Below the pieces are notes generated by a model, which saw only the letters and a program-made list of their open reading frames with translations, was not told where the DNA came from and did no database searches. From Spiroplasma phoeniceum P40 (GTDB lineage: Bacteria; Bacillota_I; Bacilli_A; Mycoplasmatales; Mycoplasmataceae), in assembly GCF_003339775.1 (NCBI RefSeq), contig NZ_CP031088.1, positions 1,178,001 to 1,242,000 of the forward strand: DNA of 64,000 nucleotides, given 5' to 3'. The position numbers and the translations under genes are program-made. Below are positions 1 through 14,022 of this stretch, one piece after another. Positions within the stretch are counted from its first letter, which is position 1, and every line of letters starts with the position of its first letter.

Positions 1-252
1 AATAATGGTTTTAAAATATCAACAAAATCATTAACCATTAAAGCACGAGGTCCAATTGTATTATTCATATTTTTTGGATAACCAATAATAATATCACTAA
101 ATTGGTTTGTTGTAATTAACTCCTCTAAATATTGCGCTGCTTGTGCAAAATCATTTTCTGGAAAGCGATAAACACCATACCCAGTCGCAATCAGTCCCCG
201 ACTTGTTGCTAAGCCTAGTGTTTTACTACCAACATCAACTCCCAAATAATAC

Positions 253-260
<8 letters not shown>
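1..260 (-). CDS. ruvX: RuvX/YqgF family RNase H-fold nuclease (3' end beyond window)
   Basis: Only the first 86 codons are visible; the rest lies left of the window. The family is a putative Holliday junction resolvase that also trims 16S rRNA precursors. The N-terminus MAKYYLGVDVGSKTLGLATS shows the GxDxGxKxxGxA signature with the first catalytic Asp near residue 9, and IIGYPKNMNN matches the family's GxPxxMN segment. The ATG at 258-260 overlaps the end of alaS by 8 bases, so translation is probably coupled. The alaS-ruvX neighbourhood is the usual Firmicutes arrangement. Identification is firm; activity cannot be judged because the C-terminal acidic residues are not visible. Confidence 0.9.
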
Positions 261-3009
<2,749 letters not shown>

Positions 3010-3104
3010 TTTAATATTCCCTTCTCTTTCATAATTAATTAATAGGATTATAGCATACCAAACGAAAAAAACTTTTTTATTTCAAAGAAGTTCTTACTAA
3101 AAGC

Positions 3105-4334
3105 CTATTTTCGATATCCTCGAACCAATAAATAAAACGAAACTAATAAAATATTAACAAAGAAGAAAGTTGTAATTACTATCACAACGGCTGGATATTG
3201 AAAATATTGGCGAAATATTGTTCACATTAAGGTTTGTCAAAGTAAACCAATTACTAATCATGTTAGCATTTGAACAAACATTAATAAATTATATGAAAAT
3301 TCTTGTAAACGTGCTAAACAAAACAACATAAAATAAAGGGGAATAAAACTAATGATCATTAACCCTATTGCAACTACTAAAAGAATTCAGTTAGCTCTAA
3401 CATACCCCGTTGTTGACGTGAAGGAAGGGAAAATCATAATTACAATAAAACCAATCATTAATAAAATCATTCCAATGTTGCTTCCTAAGCGTTGACGAAG
3501 TTCCCGACGAGAAGAAATATTAATGTATCCTAATCATTGCATAAAATGAGTTACAAATCCACCACGGTGTCCTGCTGATGATGGTAATAATAATTCAATT
3601 GCAATGCGAATTGATAATCCAATCACAACATTAGCAACAGCAAGGGGCATCACAAAAATAATTAATACTGCTCCTGCTTGCATAATTGTTGGTGCTTGCG
3701 CAAAAAGCGTTCCTAAGCCATATTGATTAATTATTAAACCTAATATTGAAAACACATTTGGTTGATATTGTACATTGTTTATTCAAGTTGCCAATCCTTG
3801 ACCATTAGTTAAATTATATCAATAAATTTTTTCACGCAGTACAAAAGAAAAACCATCAGCAATGGCGATGAAAAATAATCCTAAAAATAAGGATAGATAT
3901 AAAGTAAAGCCACCAATTCTTGTAATTCATTTACCAACTAATAAACGAACATTTCATTTTCAATGTGTTGCTGTTATATTTGTTAGTAAGACAATAACAA
4001 AAATTGCTGTTCCAACTGCAATTAATGTAAAAATAGGAACAAAAATATATAAATCAATTACTCAAAATTTAAAAAGAGCAAATCCATTTAAACTAAAAAC
4101 TGCTTGAAAAGAACCATATGATAATAAAAAATTTAAAATATTATAAGCACTATCTCCCTGTAAAGTTTCTAATGGATTAGGGTTTAATCCTTTAACGCTT
4201 AATGAATTAATAATTTCTTGTTTTAAGGCTGTTACTTGTTGATTTAATGTTGGAACAACTGCTCCAGCTATAATAATTACAATTCCTGCTAAAAATCATA
4301 TAGTACTAAATTTTAGTCAAGACTTTAATGCCAT
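3105..4334 (-). CDS. multi-pass membrane protein of unknown function
   Basis: Encodes about 409 residues. It begins MALKSWLKFSTIWFLAGIVI, an N-terminal membrane segment followed by a short extracytoplasmic stretch (roughly residues 30-75). Then come about seven more hydrophobic segments with charged loops such as SSRRELRQRLG, and it ends LLVRGYRK. No catalytic motif is recognised. The ATG at 4332-4334 has a GGAGGAGA ribosome binding site immediately upstream. It lies alone between rel and alaS on the same strand. A transporter or a Spiroplasma-specific membrane protein are both possible. Confidence 0.75.
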
Positions 4335-4427
4335 AGTCTCCTCCATGTTTCTAAATAATTATAGGTATATTATACCAAGAAAACAAGGAAGATGATATTT
4401 TTTATTTATTCTGAAGTGATTAACAAA

Positions 4428-6677
4428 TTACATCATAACTCGTTCTAATACTTTAATATCTGGAATGGCTAATAATGATGACCGAATTTGTTGCAAGCGG
4501 TCAGCATTACTAACCTTAATAATTGTTTTAATTGTTAAATTCATTAAATCACCAGAAACATTAGCACTCATCATTTGAACCGATGCATTTAAATGACTTA
4601 ATACTTTTGTCACATCAACTAGTAAGGCAGGTCGATCAATTGCTTCAATTCGAATTGCACAATCATATTGTTTATTTTTACAAACTGCTTCATTTCAACT
4701 AACTTTAACTTGGCGGTCTTGCTTATCACCGCTTTGAATATTACGACAAGTTTTTAAATGAACTTTAATCCCTTCAGCTTTAGAAACATAACCAGTGATG
4801 TCTTCATATGGAATTGGCAAACAACATTGTGAAATAACAACTTTAATACTTGAAATACCTTGGACAATGATATCATCTTTTAATTGCGCTTTTTTATATT
4901 GTTTATCTTGTAATTTTTTTAAAATTTTTTCATTTTGACTTGTTTCGTGATCTAAATAAACTAAATTAATTGCTTCTTCTAAAGTATATTCATCATTAGC
5001 AACATCTAACAAAAAATCTTCAATATTATTAAAATTAATTGCATGTAATCGTTCTAATTGTGTTTCTGAATCAACTAATTTTCATTTTAAATCTTTTTTT
5101 GCAATATATTCTTCAATTTGTGCCTTTGTTTGTTTAATTTTCTCTAAATTAACTGATTTTGCATCACTAGTTACTTCAACTAATTCTTTTTTCAAATACT
5201 TCTTAATTTTTTGTAGCGCCGATGATGTTTTTGCGACAACTAATCATGAATGATTTGGTTTTTGGGTTGCTGCTGTTTTAATATCAACCACATCTCCTGA
5301 TTTTAAAACAGTTGAAATTGGTGAAAATAAACCATTAATTTTTGCTCCAATTGTTTTTTCTCCAATTTCAGAATGAATTTTATAAGCAAAGTCCAGAACA
5401 GTTGAACCAAATGGTAATGTTACAACCTTCCCATTTGGTGTTAAAACATAAATTAACGAAGAAAAAATATCATTTTGAATAATTTGTTCCATTAAATGAT
5501 CTGGTTTATAAACTTCTTGTTGAATTTCATCTCGTTCTTGTACTGAAATATTTTCTAAATCTAAAATCCGTTTAAAAATATCTAATCGTTCATCAATATC
5601 TTTTTGTTTTTTTGCAATATCATAATTTTCCCCTTCTTTATAACGTCAATGCGCTGCTACCCCTTGTTCTGCTAATTCATCCATTTCTTCAGTTCGAATT
5701 TGAATTTCAAAAATAAGACCATCATCAGCCGCAATTGTAGTATGCAAAGATTGATATAAATTATGTTTTGGCGTAGCAATATAATCTTTAAAGCGATTAT
5801 TTAATGGCGTATAATGCTGATGGACAAAACCTAACACCTTATAACAATCATCAACACTATTTGTAATAATACGAACAGCTAAAATATCATGAATATCATC
5901 AAAATTTTTACCAAACTGATTCATTTTACGATAAATTGAATAAATTGATTTACTACGTCCATATACTTTTACAGGCATCTTTTTCTCAGTAATTAAAATT
6001 TGTTTTAATTCTTCAATTTTTTGATTAATAGTATTTTCTCGCTCTTTATTACTTGATTCTAATAATGAAACAATTTTATTGTATTGCACAGGGTTAACAA
6101 TTTTAAAACTAATATCTTCAATTTCTTGTTTAACAGCTTTCATTCCTAAGCGATGAGCAATTGCTGAATAAATTTCTAAACTTTCTCGTGCAATAATTTG
6201 TTGACGTTCTGGTTTTAAATAACCAATTGTTTTTAAATTATGTAAACGATCAGCTAACTTGACAATAATTACGCGAATATCTTTCGCCATTGATAAATAT
6301 AACTTTCGTAAATATTGTGCCTTAATTTGTGTACGATTTTCTTTTGCAAAATAACTAACTTTGGTTACCCCTTCAACTAAATTAGCGATTTCAATCCCAA
6401 ATAATTCTTGTAATTCTTCAAAGGTAGCAGGAGTATCCTCTAAAACATCATGTAATAACCCAGCAATTAAAGTTTTTGGCCCCATTCGCCATTGTGCCAA
6501 AAAAAAGGTTGTTCATAATGGATGGATAATATACGCTGCTCCGCTATTGCGAACTTGCCCATGGTGTTTTTCTTCAGCATACTGATATGCTTTCTGAATT
6601 TCCTTTAATGTTGCTTCATCTTTAATATACAACTTAATTTGGGCTAAGACTTCTTCGTATTTAATATCTCAATCCAT
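4428..6677 (-). CDS. rel: bifunctional (p)ppGpp synthetase/hydrolase, RelA/SpoT family
   Basis: Makes and degrades the alarmone (p)ppGpp in the stringent response. The 749-residue protein has the long Rel order: HD hydrolase domain (HDVLEDT near residue 70), synthetase domain with GRSKSIYSIYRKM, DIHDILAVRII, RFKDYIATPKHNLYQSLHTT and EIQIRTEEMDE, then TGS (VLTPNGKVVTLPFGSTVLDF), a zinc-finger/helical region (VISQCCLPIPYEDITGYVS) and a C-terminal ACT domain. Both active sites look intact; the usual PKxNGYQSLH is PKHNLYQSLH, a Gly-to-Leu change. Start ATG 6675-6677 has AAAGGGG upstream. Next to apt, as in Bacillus. Confidence 0.96.
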
Positions 6678-6728
6678 TATAAACAACCCCTTTTTCTTAT
6701 AATAATTATAATTATATCGCGTTTAGCA

Positions 6729-7241
6729 TTAATATTCAATCAGGGTTTTAATTGGATATGAATCTAAATCTTTTTTACCATTCAAATATGTTAAATCAAT
6801 CACAAAAGCTAAACCAGCAATTTTTGCTTGTTCTTGCTTAACTAATTGACACATTGCACGTGCTGTTCCTCCCGATGCTAAAACATCATCAACAATCAAC
6901 ACACGATCATTTGGTTGTAAATCTCCGGCATGAATCTCTAATTGATTTGCCGCATATTCGTAGCTATATTTTACATCAATAACTGCGCGGGATAATTTTC
7001 CCGCTTTTCGTACAGGAATAAACCTTAAATTGGTAGCAAAACTAACAGCTGGGCCAAACAAAAAACCACGTGCTTCAGGAGCAATAATTACTGTTGCTTT
7101 TTGAGCAACAGCATACGCTGCTAATTGCTTAATTACTGTTTTAAAAGCCAAAGCGTTATTTAATAAAGGAGTAATATCACGAAAAATAACCCCCGGTTCT
7201 GGAAAATTAGGAATATCAACAATAAACTTTTTTAGATCCAT
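6729..7241 (-). CDS. apt: adenine phosphoribosyltransferase
   Basis: Salvages adenine with PRPP to AMP, important in a wall-less parasite lacking de novo purine synthesis. The 170-residue product matches the family length. It begins MDLKKFIVDIPNFPEPGVIF, with the FRDITPLL segment typical of APRT, and has the PRPP-binding motif VLIVDDVLASGGTA near residue 118. The AAAGGAA ribosome binding site precedes the ATG. It sits between secDF and rel, conserved synteny with Bacillus subtilis. Confidence 0.97.
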   Translation of the reverse strand: MDLKKFIVDIPNFPEPGVIFRDITPLLNNALAFKTVIKQLAAYAVAQKATVIIAPEARGFLFGPAVSFATNLRFIPVRKAGKLSRAVIDVKYSYEYAANQLEIHAGDLQPNDRVLIVDDVLASGGTARAMCQLVKQEQAKIAGLAFVIDLTYLNGKKDLDSYPIKTLIEY

Positions 7242-7266
7242 TTTTAAAAATTCCTTTCTTGGTTAA

Positions 7267-10200
7267 TTAATCATTAATTCCAACAACAATTTGTTCATCA
7301 ACTTCAACACGTTGTGAATCTAAGTAATTTTTAACACGGATTTTATTTAACGCACGATATTTTTCTAATGCTACTCAAATTGGGATTGCAACAAATAATG
7401 TCGCAAACATCCCAATAATTAAACCAATTAAAATAACAACATTAAAACCAAATCATGTTCCTGAAAAAGCCACTAAAGTAATTAATAAAATTGCAAACAT
7501 AATTACTAATGTTAAACAGTGCTGTAGCATTTGTTTAATTATAATATTAGCAACTTTTTGTAAAAAGTTATGTTCATAATTATAGATACGAAACTCTTTT
7601 TGAATTTCTCGGATGATTTTATGGTTTTTACTTTTAATATCTTTTGCCACCAATTCTACCCGGTGCAATTGGTCACGATATTGTTTTTTCAATTCTTTTA
7701 ATTTTAAATCTGGATTTTTAACTGCTAATTTTTTTAATTCCTCTTGATAATAAACTTTATGAGCACGACGTAAACGTTTAATTTGAGCACGATGTTCTGA
7801 CATATAGGCAAAGAATGTTTCATACTCACGAATATTAATTGCTTTTTTATTTTGTTTTGCACGCACCATTACCATTGTTCCAAAAGCAATTCCAAACCCA
7901 AAAATCGTTAAGAACGCAATTGACATTTCAAAGGTAATTAACAACTGCGTAATAATTGCAATTGCAATATTAACAATTAACGTAAAGATTGTGGCTAACA
8001 CCATTCCAACAAATTGTGCTCAATCTAAACGGAATAATGTATAAACAAAAATACATGCTAAACCAATTGCCAGGCTAATTGCCGCAATTTTTAAGATATA
8101 ACCTTCCATAACTGGATCAGTTTGTTGTAAGGCTAATGATGTATCACTAGGGCTAGCACCATAAAATGAAGCAATGCTTGATAACAATTCACGTTCAAAA
8201 GTACCCTTAGTAATATTTGTACTAACAACTAAAATACGGTTACTATTACCAGTATATTGTCGTTTAATCACATAAATATTAAAAATAAAATTATGACGTG
8301 TTATTTGCCGATACTCTTCAATTTGCGTATTTAACTTGGCAATTGCAACTTCATCTGGAACTTGTTTAGACACATCTGTTCCTCACAAGTCTTCATTAAC
8401 TGTAATATTAATTCCTGGTTTAATTGTATTAGCAACATTTGCTTTTCCAGCAAAACCAATTGCTAAGGCAATTATTAATAAAATGATTCCAACAATTGGG
8501 GTTCATTTTGTAATATTATAAAAGGTTCATTTGCCATGTTTTAATTGTTTACGCTTTTTATTTTCTACAGGGGTTGAAGCAGATAATTCTGTTTCAGCAT
8601 TAGCAGGCATGTTTGCTTCAACATCAGATGGAAACTCAGTTGTTGAAGAATCCACTATTTTAACATCAGTAGCTAGTTTTCTTGATTGTTTCTTAAACAA
8701 TCAAGCTCATAATGAAAATCGTGAAACATCTAACCAACGATATTTTTCTTGTCAATGTAACTTAATGACAATTCAATACATTAACCGCGCTACGGCAAAA
8801 ACCATAATAATTGCAATAATTAAACCAACTAATAAAATTGTGGCAAATGATTTAATATTATTAGTTCCTATTCAAAATAGAGACAGTCCCAATATTACTA
8901 AAACAACTAAAGCATCGATAAAAACAGCAATTGTTTGTTTATTAGCAATTTTCATTGCTGGTTCAAATGGGATGTTATTTTCATACCGCTCACGTTTATA
9001 CCGTGAAAAGAACAACAAGTTTCCTTCTAATGATAATCCAAAAGCAATAATTAAGGCGGCAATACTTTCTGGTGAAATTTCAACCTTTAATAAAGATGAG
9101 AAATATAAGGTTGAAATAATTGTAAAAAATAAAGTTAAGACGGCAATTAATCCAAATAAACGATAATAAACTAATAATACAATAAAAATAACCAAAAATA
9201 GAACACATAAAATAATCATTGAAATTTTAAACACATTTGTTGAAACAACCGGTAGGATTTCGCGATAACCGCGAATAGTAAATTCTAGTCCACTTAGTCC
9301 CCCATTAACCAAGTTACTAATTTGACGAGCTTCTGTCTCGGTTGATGTTGTAATTTGATTTGAATTTTCGGCTGCACCAGTTCCAATTTTAATTGAATTT
9401 CAATTAATAATATATTTTTTATATGCTTCGGTCAAAACACTATTATATTCAATAATTGTTTGTAAATATGGTCGCAATGGATCAATATATGCATTTGTTG
9501 TAGCACTTTTATCATTTGGATCAATTAATAAACGATTTGTCGGTACTGTTGTAAAACGAAAACGACTATCTTCCATTCATGTTCTAATTTGTGAAATTGG
9601 ATAACGTAATGCTAAATCTAACAAATTTCCATGCTGAATTCGAGCAGTCCCTGTATCATAATATTCTACATCAAAAATATGATAAATATTTGTTCAATCT
9701 GTTGAATAAACCTTACTACGAATATCAACACTAAACAAAGTTGCAATTGCTTGTATATTATCAATATCATGGCGTAAATCATCAATCATTTGACCAATAT
9801 CAGTTCAAATATATAATGGCTGTGCTTGTCCGCCTCCTTCTGCTGGTTTTAAACTATTAATAATGCTATCTCATTTTTGTTGATTTTTAATTTTTAAGGT
9901 AATAATTGGTCGACGTGCTTGGTCAACTCCCGTTGTTGAATCAGAGATAACATCACTTAATGGTGTTCGTTCTTTTGTTACATTATTATCACTAATTAAT
10001 AAATCTTTTCCCTTATTATCAGTTAAGTAAATTGCTCCTAATCGTTGAATTATTTTACTTAAGTCATTATAAGATTTAAACCTATCTTTTCCAACAATAA
10101 CTTCAACCGAATTACGTCCTAATGTTTGTAAATATAAATTTTGGTTTGATAAAGGATCTAATTTATTTCTTAATAATTCTAAACCTTTTTTGCTATCTCC

Positions 10201-10470
10201 ATTTGGAGTATCCGGTGAATAATTAGGGTCTCTTTTGTCAAAAACATCAATTTGAACTTGATATCCTCCTGAATAAGCAATTCCTGTTTGAAATGAATAA
10301 CGAAAACTATCCGCTGAAAAAAGCGCACCAACAATCATAGCAATAACTAAAACAATTAACGTTCCGATTCGGATAATTAATCGACTTATTGCTCTTTTAT
10401 CTTTTGGCTCTTTAATTATTTTAACTTGTTCTTTCTTTCCCACGCTTGACACCACTATTCTACTTTTCAA
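7267..10470 (-). CDS. secDF: protein translocase SecDF fusion with enlarged cytosolic loop
   Basis: Proton-driven accessory of the Sec translocon in the membrane. The 1,067-residue protein joins SecD (first TM near residue 40, large extracellular P1 region with SGGYQVQIDVFD, then five TMs around ISPESIAALIIAFGLSLEGN) and SecF (starting with KWTPIVGIILLIIALAIGFA). In the SecF half the short loop that normally bears an FDRIREN-like motif is replaced by about 110 charged residues (RAHKVYYQEELKKLAVK and KNHKIIREIQKEF). The longest frame starts at a TTG (10468-10470) behind AAAGAAAAG; GTG codons shortly downstream are alternatives. Synteny with the ComN-like gene upstream supports the call. Confidence 0.92.
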
Positions 10471-10508
10471 CTTTTCTTTATATATTGTACACTATTTCTT
10501 ATCTAATC

Positions 10509-10799
10509 CTATGATTTAATAAACATATCTTTAAAATCATCTAACGATAAATCTGGATCAGTAATTTTTTGATTATTCATAAATTCAATTATCCGGTTAA
10601 GTTTAATATTAAAAATATAATAAGCAGCATCACTAACATCAATAATTTTTTTATCAACTAAAATTATTTTTAATAAATAATTAATAACATCCTGTTCAGT
10701 AATATTTCGATTTAATAACTTTAAATCTACTGTTTTTAAACTAATCATTTTTAAAACATAATTAGCAATTTGTTGTTGTTCTTTTTGATGATTTTGCAT
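10509..10799 (-). CDS. ComN-like post-transcriptional regulator family protein
   Basis: Encodes 96 residues with no membrane segment: MQNHQKEQQQIANYVLKMIS at the start and LSLDDFKDMFIKS at the end. In Bacillus subtilis a protein of about this size, ComN (YrzD), lies beside secDF between the ruvAB cluster and recJ-apt-rel, exactly the position here. The helical, charged sequence is compatible with that small family, but the assignment leans on synteny. The ATG has GGTAAGGTGTAAAT upstream. Its role in a mollicute without competence is unknown. Confidence 0.6.
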   Translation of the reverse strand: MQNHQKEQQQIANYVLKMISLKTVDLKLLNRNITEQDVINYLLKIILVDKKIIDVSDAAYYIFNIKLNRIIEFMNNQKITDPDLSLDDFKDMFIKS

Positions 10800-10864
10800 T
10801 ATATTTACACCTTACCTTAGTTCCAATTATTATTATAACTAAGTTATTTAAAAAATTAAGCAAT

Positions 10865-11809
10865 TTATGTTAATTTTTTTAAAAATTCAATTGCTTTTGA
10901 TGTTAATACCCGTCCCCGTGGGGTTTTTAACAAATAGCCCTTTTTTAATAAAAATGGTTCTAAATTATTGGTAATTGTTAAAAGCGGTTCATTTAAAATT
11001 TGGCCTAATGTTCCTAAACCAACTGGTTTTTGTTGGAAAAGATGATAAATATGTTTTAAATAATTAACTTCATTTCATTCTAACCCATCTTGAAATACTT
11101 TTAAATTAGTTAAAATTTCTTTTAAAAAGTCAAGATCAATTGAACAAGAATTAACAACCAAATAGTCATATACTAGATAAAATAACCGCAAAGTGGTGCG
11201 GGGATTATTACGACTATAACTTGTTATTAATTGTAATTCATTAGCTGGTAAAACTAATCCAAATTGTAAAAATAAATTATTTAAAATTTATTGAATTTCA
11301 AAATTACTATATTCTTCAAAATAAAAAACAGTTGTAAAACGATTCAATAATGGTTGTGGAATTTGATATAACAAAGTTGTTGCTGCTAAAAATATAAAAG
11401 GTGGCAATGATAATGTTACATTTTTAGTATTATAATCTTTTCCTAAAATTAAGTTTAAGCAATTGTCTTCTAGAACCGGATATAATGTTTCGCTTACTTC
11501 TTGACTAATAGCATGAATTTCATCAATAAAAACTAAATAAAAAGATTTAATTTGCATTAAACAAGTAATAAGGTCACTTGATTTTTGTAAATTTGGTCCA
11601 TGTAAAAGATGTAATTTTTGTTTTAATAAATTGGCAATTAAATATTCTAAACTTGTTTTTCCCATACAACTACCGCCAATAAAAAGCATATGTTTTAAAA
11701 GCAACTGTTGTTTTTGACTAGCTGATATCATAATTTTTAAATTTGTTTTAATACTTTCTTGACCAATATATGTTTCAAAATTATCAGGACGAAAATTAAG
11801 TAACTGCAT
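10865..11809 (-). pseudogene. ruvB: Holliday junction branch migration ATPase RuvB, interrupted by an in-frame TAA
   Basis: The first 173 codons encode a diverged RuvB N-terminus: NFRPDNFETYIGQESIKTNL, Walker A GGSCMGKTSL, Walker B VFIDEIHAIS, and PLLNRFTTVFYFEEY. A TAA at 11288-11290 then stops translation. The same frame continues beyond it with clear RuvB lid and winged-helix sequence (NNPRTTLRLFYLVYDYLVV, GLGTLGQILNEP, KTPRGRVLTSKAIEFLKK) to the natural stop at 10865-10867. TAA is not reassigned in mollicutes, so the gene is probably inactive. Walker A is also unusual, since RuvB normally has GPPGxGKT. It overlaps ruvA by 14 bases. Confidence 0.85.
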
Positions 11810-12357
11810 TTTTGCTGATTGCTGTTAAAACTATTTTTAAATATTGGTCAAGTTGCTTTGGTGGTTGTTTAATTGCATTAATTGTTTGATAAATAGTTTT
11901 TAAAGAATAACCTAATGTTTTTAAACAATTAATAACTTTATTTTGTAAATTATTATATTTTTTCGTGAAATAAATTTTTTGTAATGCATTAAATAAAATT
12001 CGACCACTATGAACTTTTAATCCTCGTAATTGCTCAATTTGATGTAAATTATTTTGTTGAACTAAAGTTAATAAATCTTCCACACTAATTTGTTGTAATA
12101 ATTTAACAGCAGTTTTAACTCCAATTGTTGGAATTGTTAATAAATCACAAAAATTTTTTTGTTGCTAAATCTAAAAAACAAAATCATTGAAAATAATCTT
12201 TTACTACTAAAAAAGTATATAATTTAATCTGCATTGTTTTCTTAAACTCAAATAATTTATTTGTAACTAAATTAATTTAATAACCATAATTATTATGTTC
12301 TAAATAAATTAAATTTGCATTAATTTCCTGAACTGTTCCATAAATTGAAGCATACAT
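11796..12357 (-). pseudogene. ruvA: Holliday junction DNA helicase subunit RuvA, nonsense plus frameshift
   Basis: The start MYASIYGTVQEINANLIYLE is typical RuvA domain I, but after HNNYGY a TAA stop appears (12277-12279). The next segment (INLVTNKLFEFKKTMQIKL, YTFLVVKDYF) continues in the same frame. The frame is then lost at an A5T7 run (12149-12160), where one base is missing, and resumes in another frame as CDLLTIPTIGVKTAVKLLQQ, the helix-hairpin-helix part, through KNAVT. Two independent lesions make this a pseudogene. The ATG follows two close GGAGGA/AGGAGAG sequences. It was evidently once co-translated with ruvB. Confidence 0.85.
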
Positions 12358-12459
12358 CTCTCCTATCTTCCTCCTATCTTAGATTAACTTGTAAATTACA
12401 AGAAATCCTTTTTAAAAATAAAAAAAATCATAGATAATAATGAGTTTAAAAATTAATTT

Positions 12460-13233
12460 TTATAATTTTCATTTTACTTTCAAAGAAAATGAAGCTGTTC
12501 CTTTATAAAGATTTGATTTATCCGCTAAAATAACTAATTGCACATCAGATGTTGCACCAGGTGTTTTATTAACACTACCATCAATTCTTAGAAATAAATT
12601 TTCATCTTTTTGCGCCGTTTGTAACAACGCTAATGATTTTGTTGATAACTTATTTGAAATTTCTGAATTTGCTATCATAGCTGATAAAATATCTTTAGGT
12701 ATATCACTTGAAATATCAATAGAAGTATTTGCTAAATTTGTACCCAAATTAATAATATTAATTCGTTTTGACTTAGCTTGGATTGCAATATTAGTAATAC
12801 CATAAAAATTAGTTGCCTTATCTGCATTAATAATAATTGTAACTGCATAGGCTGTTTTATCTTCGTGAAAACGTTCACTACTAAAAGTTAAAGTAGTAGC
12901 TGGATCTTTAATTGCTTCTAACAGTTGTGGCTCTAATTTCCCATCATTTTTGGAACCAATTTCTAAGGTTAATAAAGCACCGTATAAATCCATCCAATTA
13001 TTTGAATCTTCAATTTCAATAACTTGTTTACTTAAATCACCACCTAATAAAGTAATATTAGTTCGTTCACTGACACCTCCACCACTATTTTCATTATTTG
13101 CAGTGTTTGCAAAGTGTTGTCATAATTGTCATCCACCAATGCCAAAACCAACAAGTGATATTACTAAAATAAAAATTAAACTTCAAATTTTTAATTGCAT
13201 TTTTTGATTAATAGTATGTAAAATTTTACGCAT
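12460..13233 (-). CDS. membrane-anchored protein of unknown function
   Basis: Encodes about 257 residues, MRKILHTINQKMQLKIWSLI at the start, with one hydrophobic segment at roughly residues 15-37 and then a soluble domain outside the membrane (SGGGVSERTNITLLGGD, later ENLFLRIDGSVNKTPG, ending ASFSLKVKWKL). There is no lipobox Cys. The start ATG overlaps the stop of the upstream broken ORF (GCGTAA/ATGCG), which implies translational coupling. No family recognised. Confidence 0.7.
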
Positions 13234-13832
13234 TGATGTCATGGAATCGGGTTCCATTTTTTGCCAAAGCAATAGCTTTACCTTCAATTGATGGTGATGT
13301 TATCACTAATTCAGTTGGCAAATCAATAGGTTTTTCTTTAATATCATTATCATCTTTATTTTTATCATTATTTGTCATTTCAATTTTACTTGCCGCCTCT
13401 AATTCTAATTTAGTTGTTGCTTCAGGAATTGGTTTTAATGTTTCAACTTTTTTTCTTGAACTACAAGAACTTTTTCAATCGGTGGCTTAGGTTTAATTGG
13501 CAACGAACGAGGATGAGTTGGAATTTTATCAATTGTTTCTTTTGATAATTGAATTGTTTGGTTAACAACAGGAACTTTTGGATTGCCTGAGACATCTAAA
13601 AAATTATTTTTTCAAAAAAAGGTATACTTATTATCCTTACAATTAATTAATGAAATTGGCATTATTCCTGCATCATTTTTAAGAGTAAATGTTGGATTAA
13701 TTTTACAAACAAAAAGAAGTAAATTATTAACATATTTTGTTCGGTCACTACGAATTGCTAAAATAATTTTTTTAAAGGTTTTTTACAAGTATCACACATT
13801 TCATCATATATAGCGCGCATATCATTTTGCAT
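13226..13832 (-). pseudogene. hypothetical protein with Cys motif, two frameshifts
   Basis: Reading through two breaks gives one continuous protein: MQNDMRAIYDEMCDTCKKPL with a CxxC pair, KYVNNLLLFVCKINPTF and SLINCKDNKYTFFWKNN with two more Cys, a Pro-rich linker (THPRSLPIKPKPPIEK), and an acidic/charged tail ending TRFHDINA. Frame is lost at T7 runs (forward 13767-13773 and 13448-13454), each needing one extra base. The four Cys suggest a small metal-binding domain. The last codons overlap the next gene. Either a decayed gene, sequencing indels, or polymerase slippage. Confidence 0.6.
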
Positions 13833-14022
13833 TGTTTATACTTCCTTTAGTCCAATCATATTCTATTATGTTGTAAATCACTTATTATTATATCACTCAC
13901 ATTTTCAAATATTCTTTATTTGTTATCTTAGAAAAAGCAAAGAATAGGATAACATCCTTTTTGTAAATTGCCATTATTTTAAAACCTATAAAAAGGTAAT
14001 GATTAGACTATAAATAATTAGT

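Noticed and set aside
8531-9166. Long plus-strand ORF of 211 codons
   Set aside because: It is antisense to secDF, which has strong conserved motifs and synteny; the frame is open by chance of AT-rich composition.
11288-11290. Recoding of the TAA inside ruvB
   Set aside because: There is no evidence for readthrough, and ruvA upstream is also broken, so decay is simpler.
13233-13813. Plus-strand ORFs of 85 and 76 codons
   Set aside because: They are antisense to the Cys-motif pseudogene, which reads continuously when two indels are allowed.
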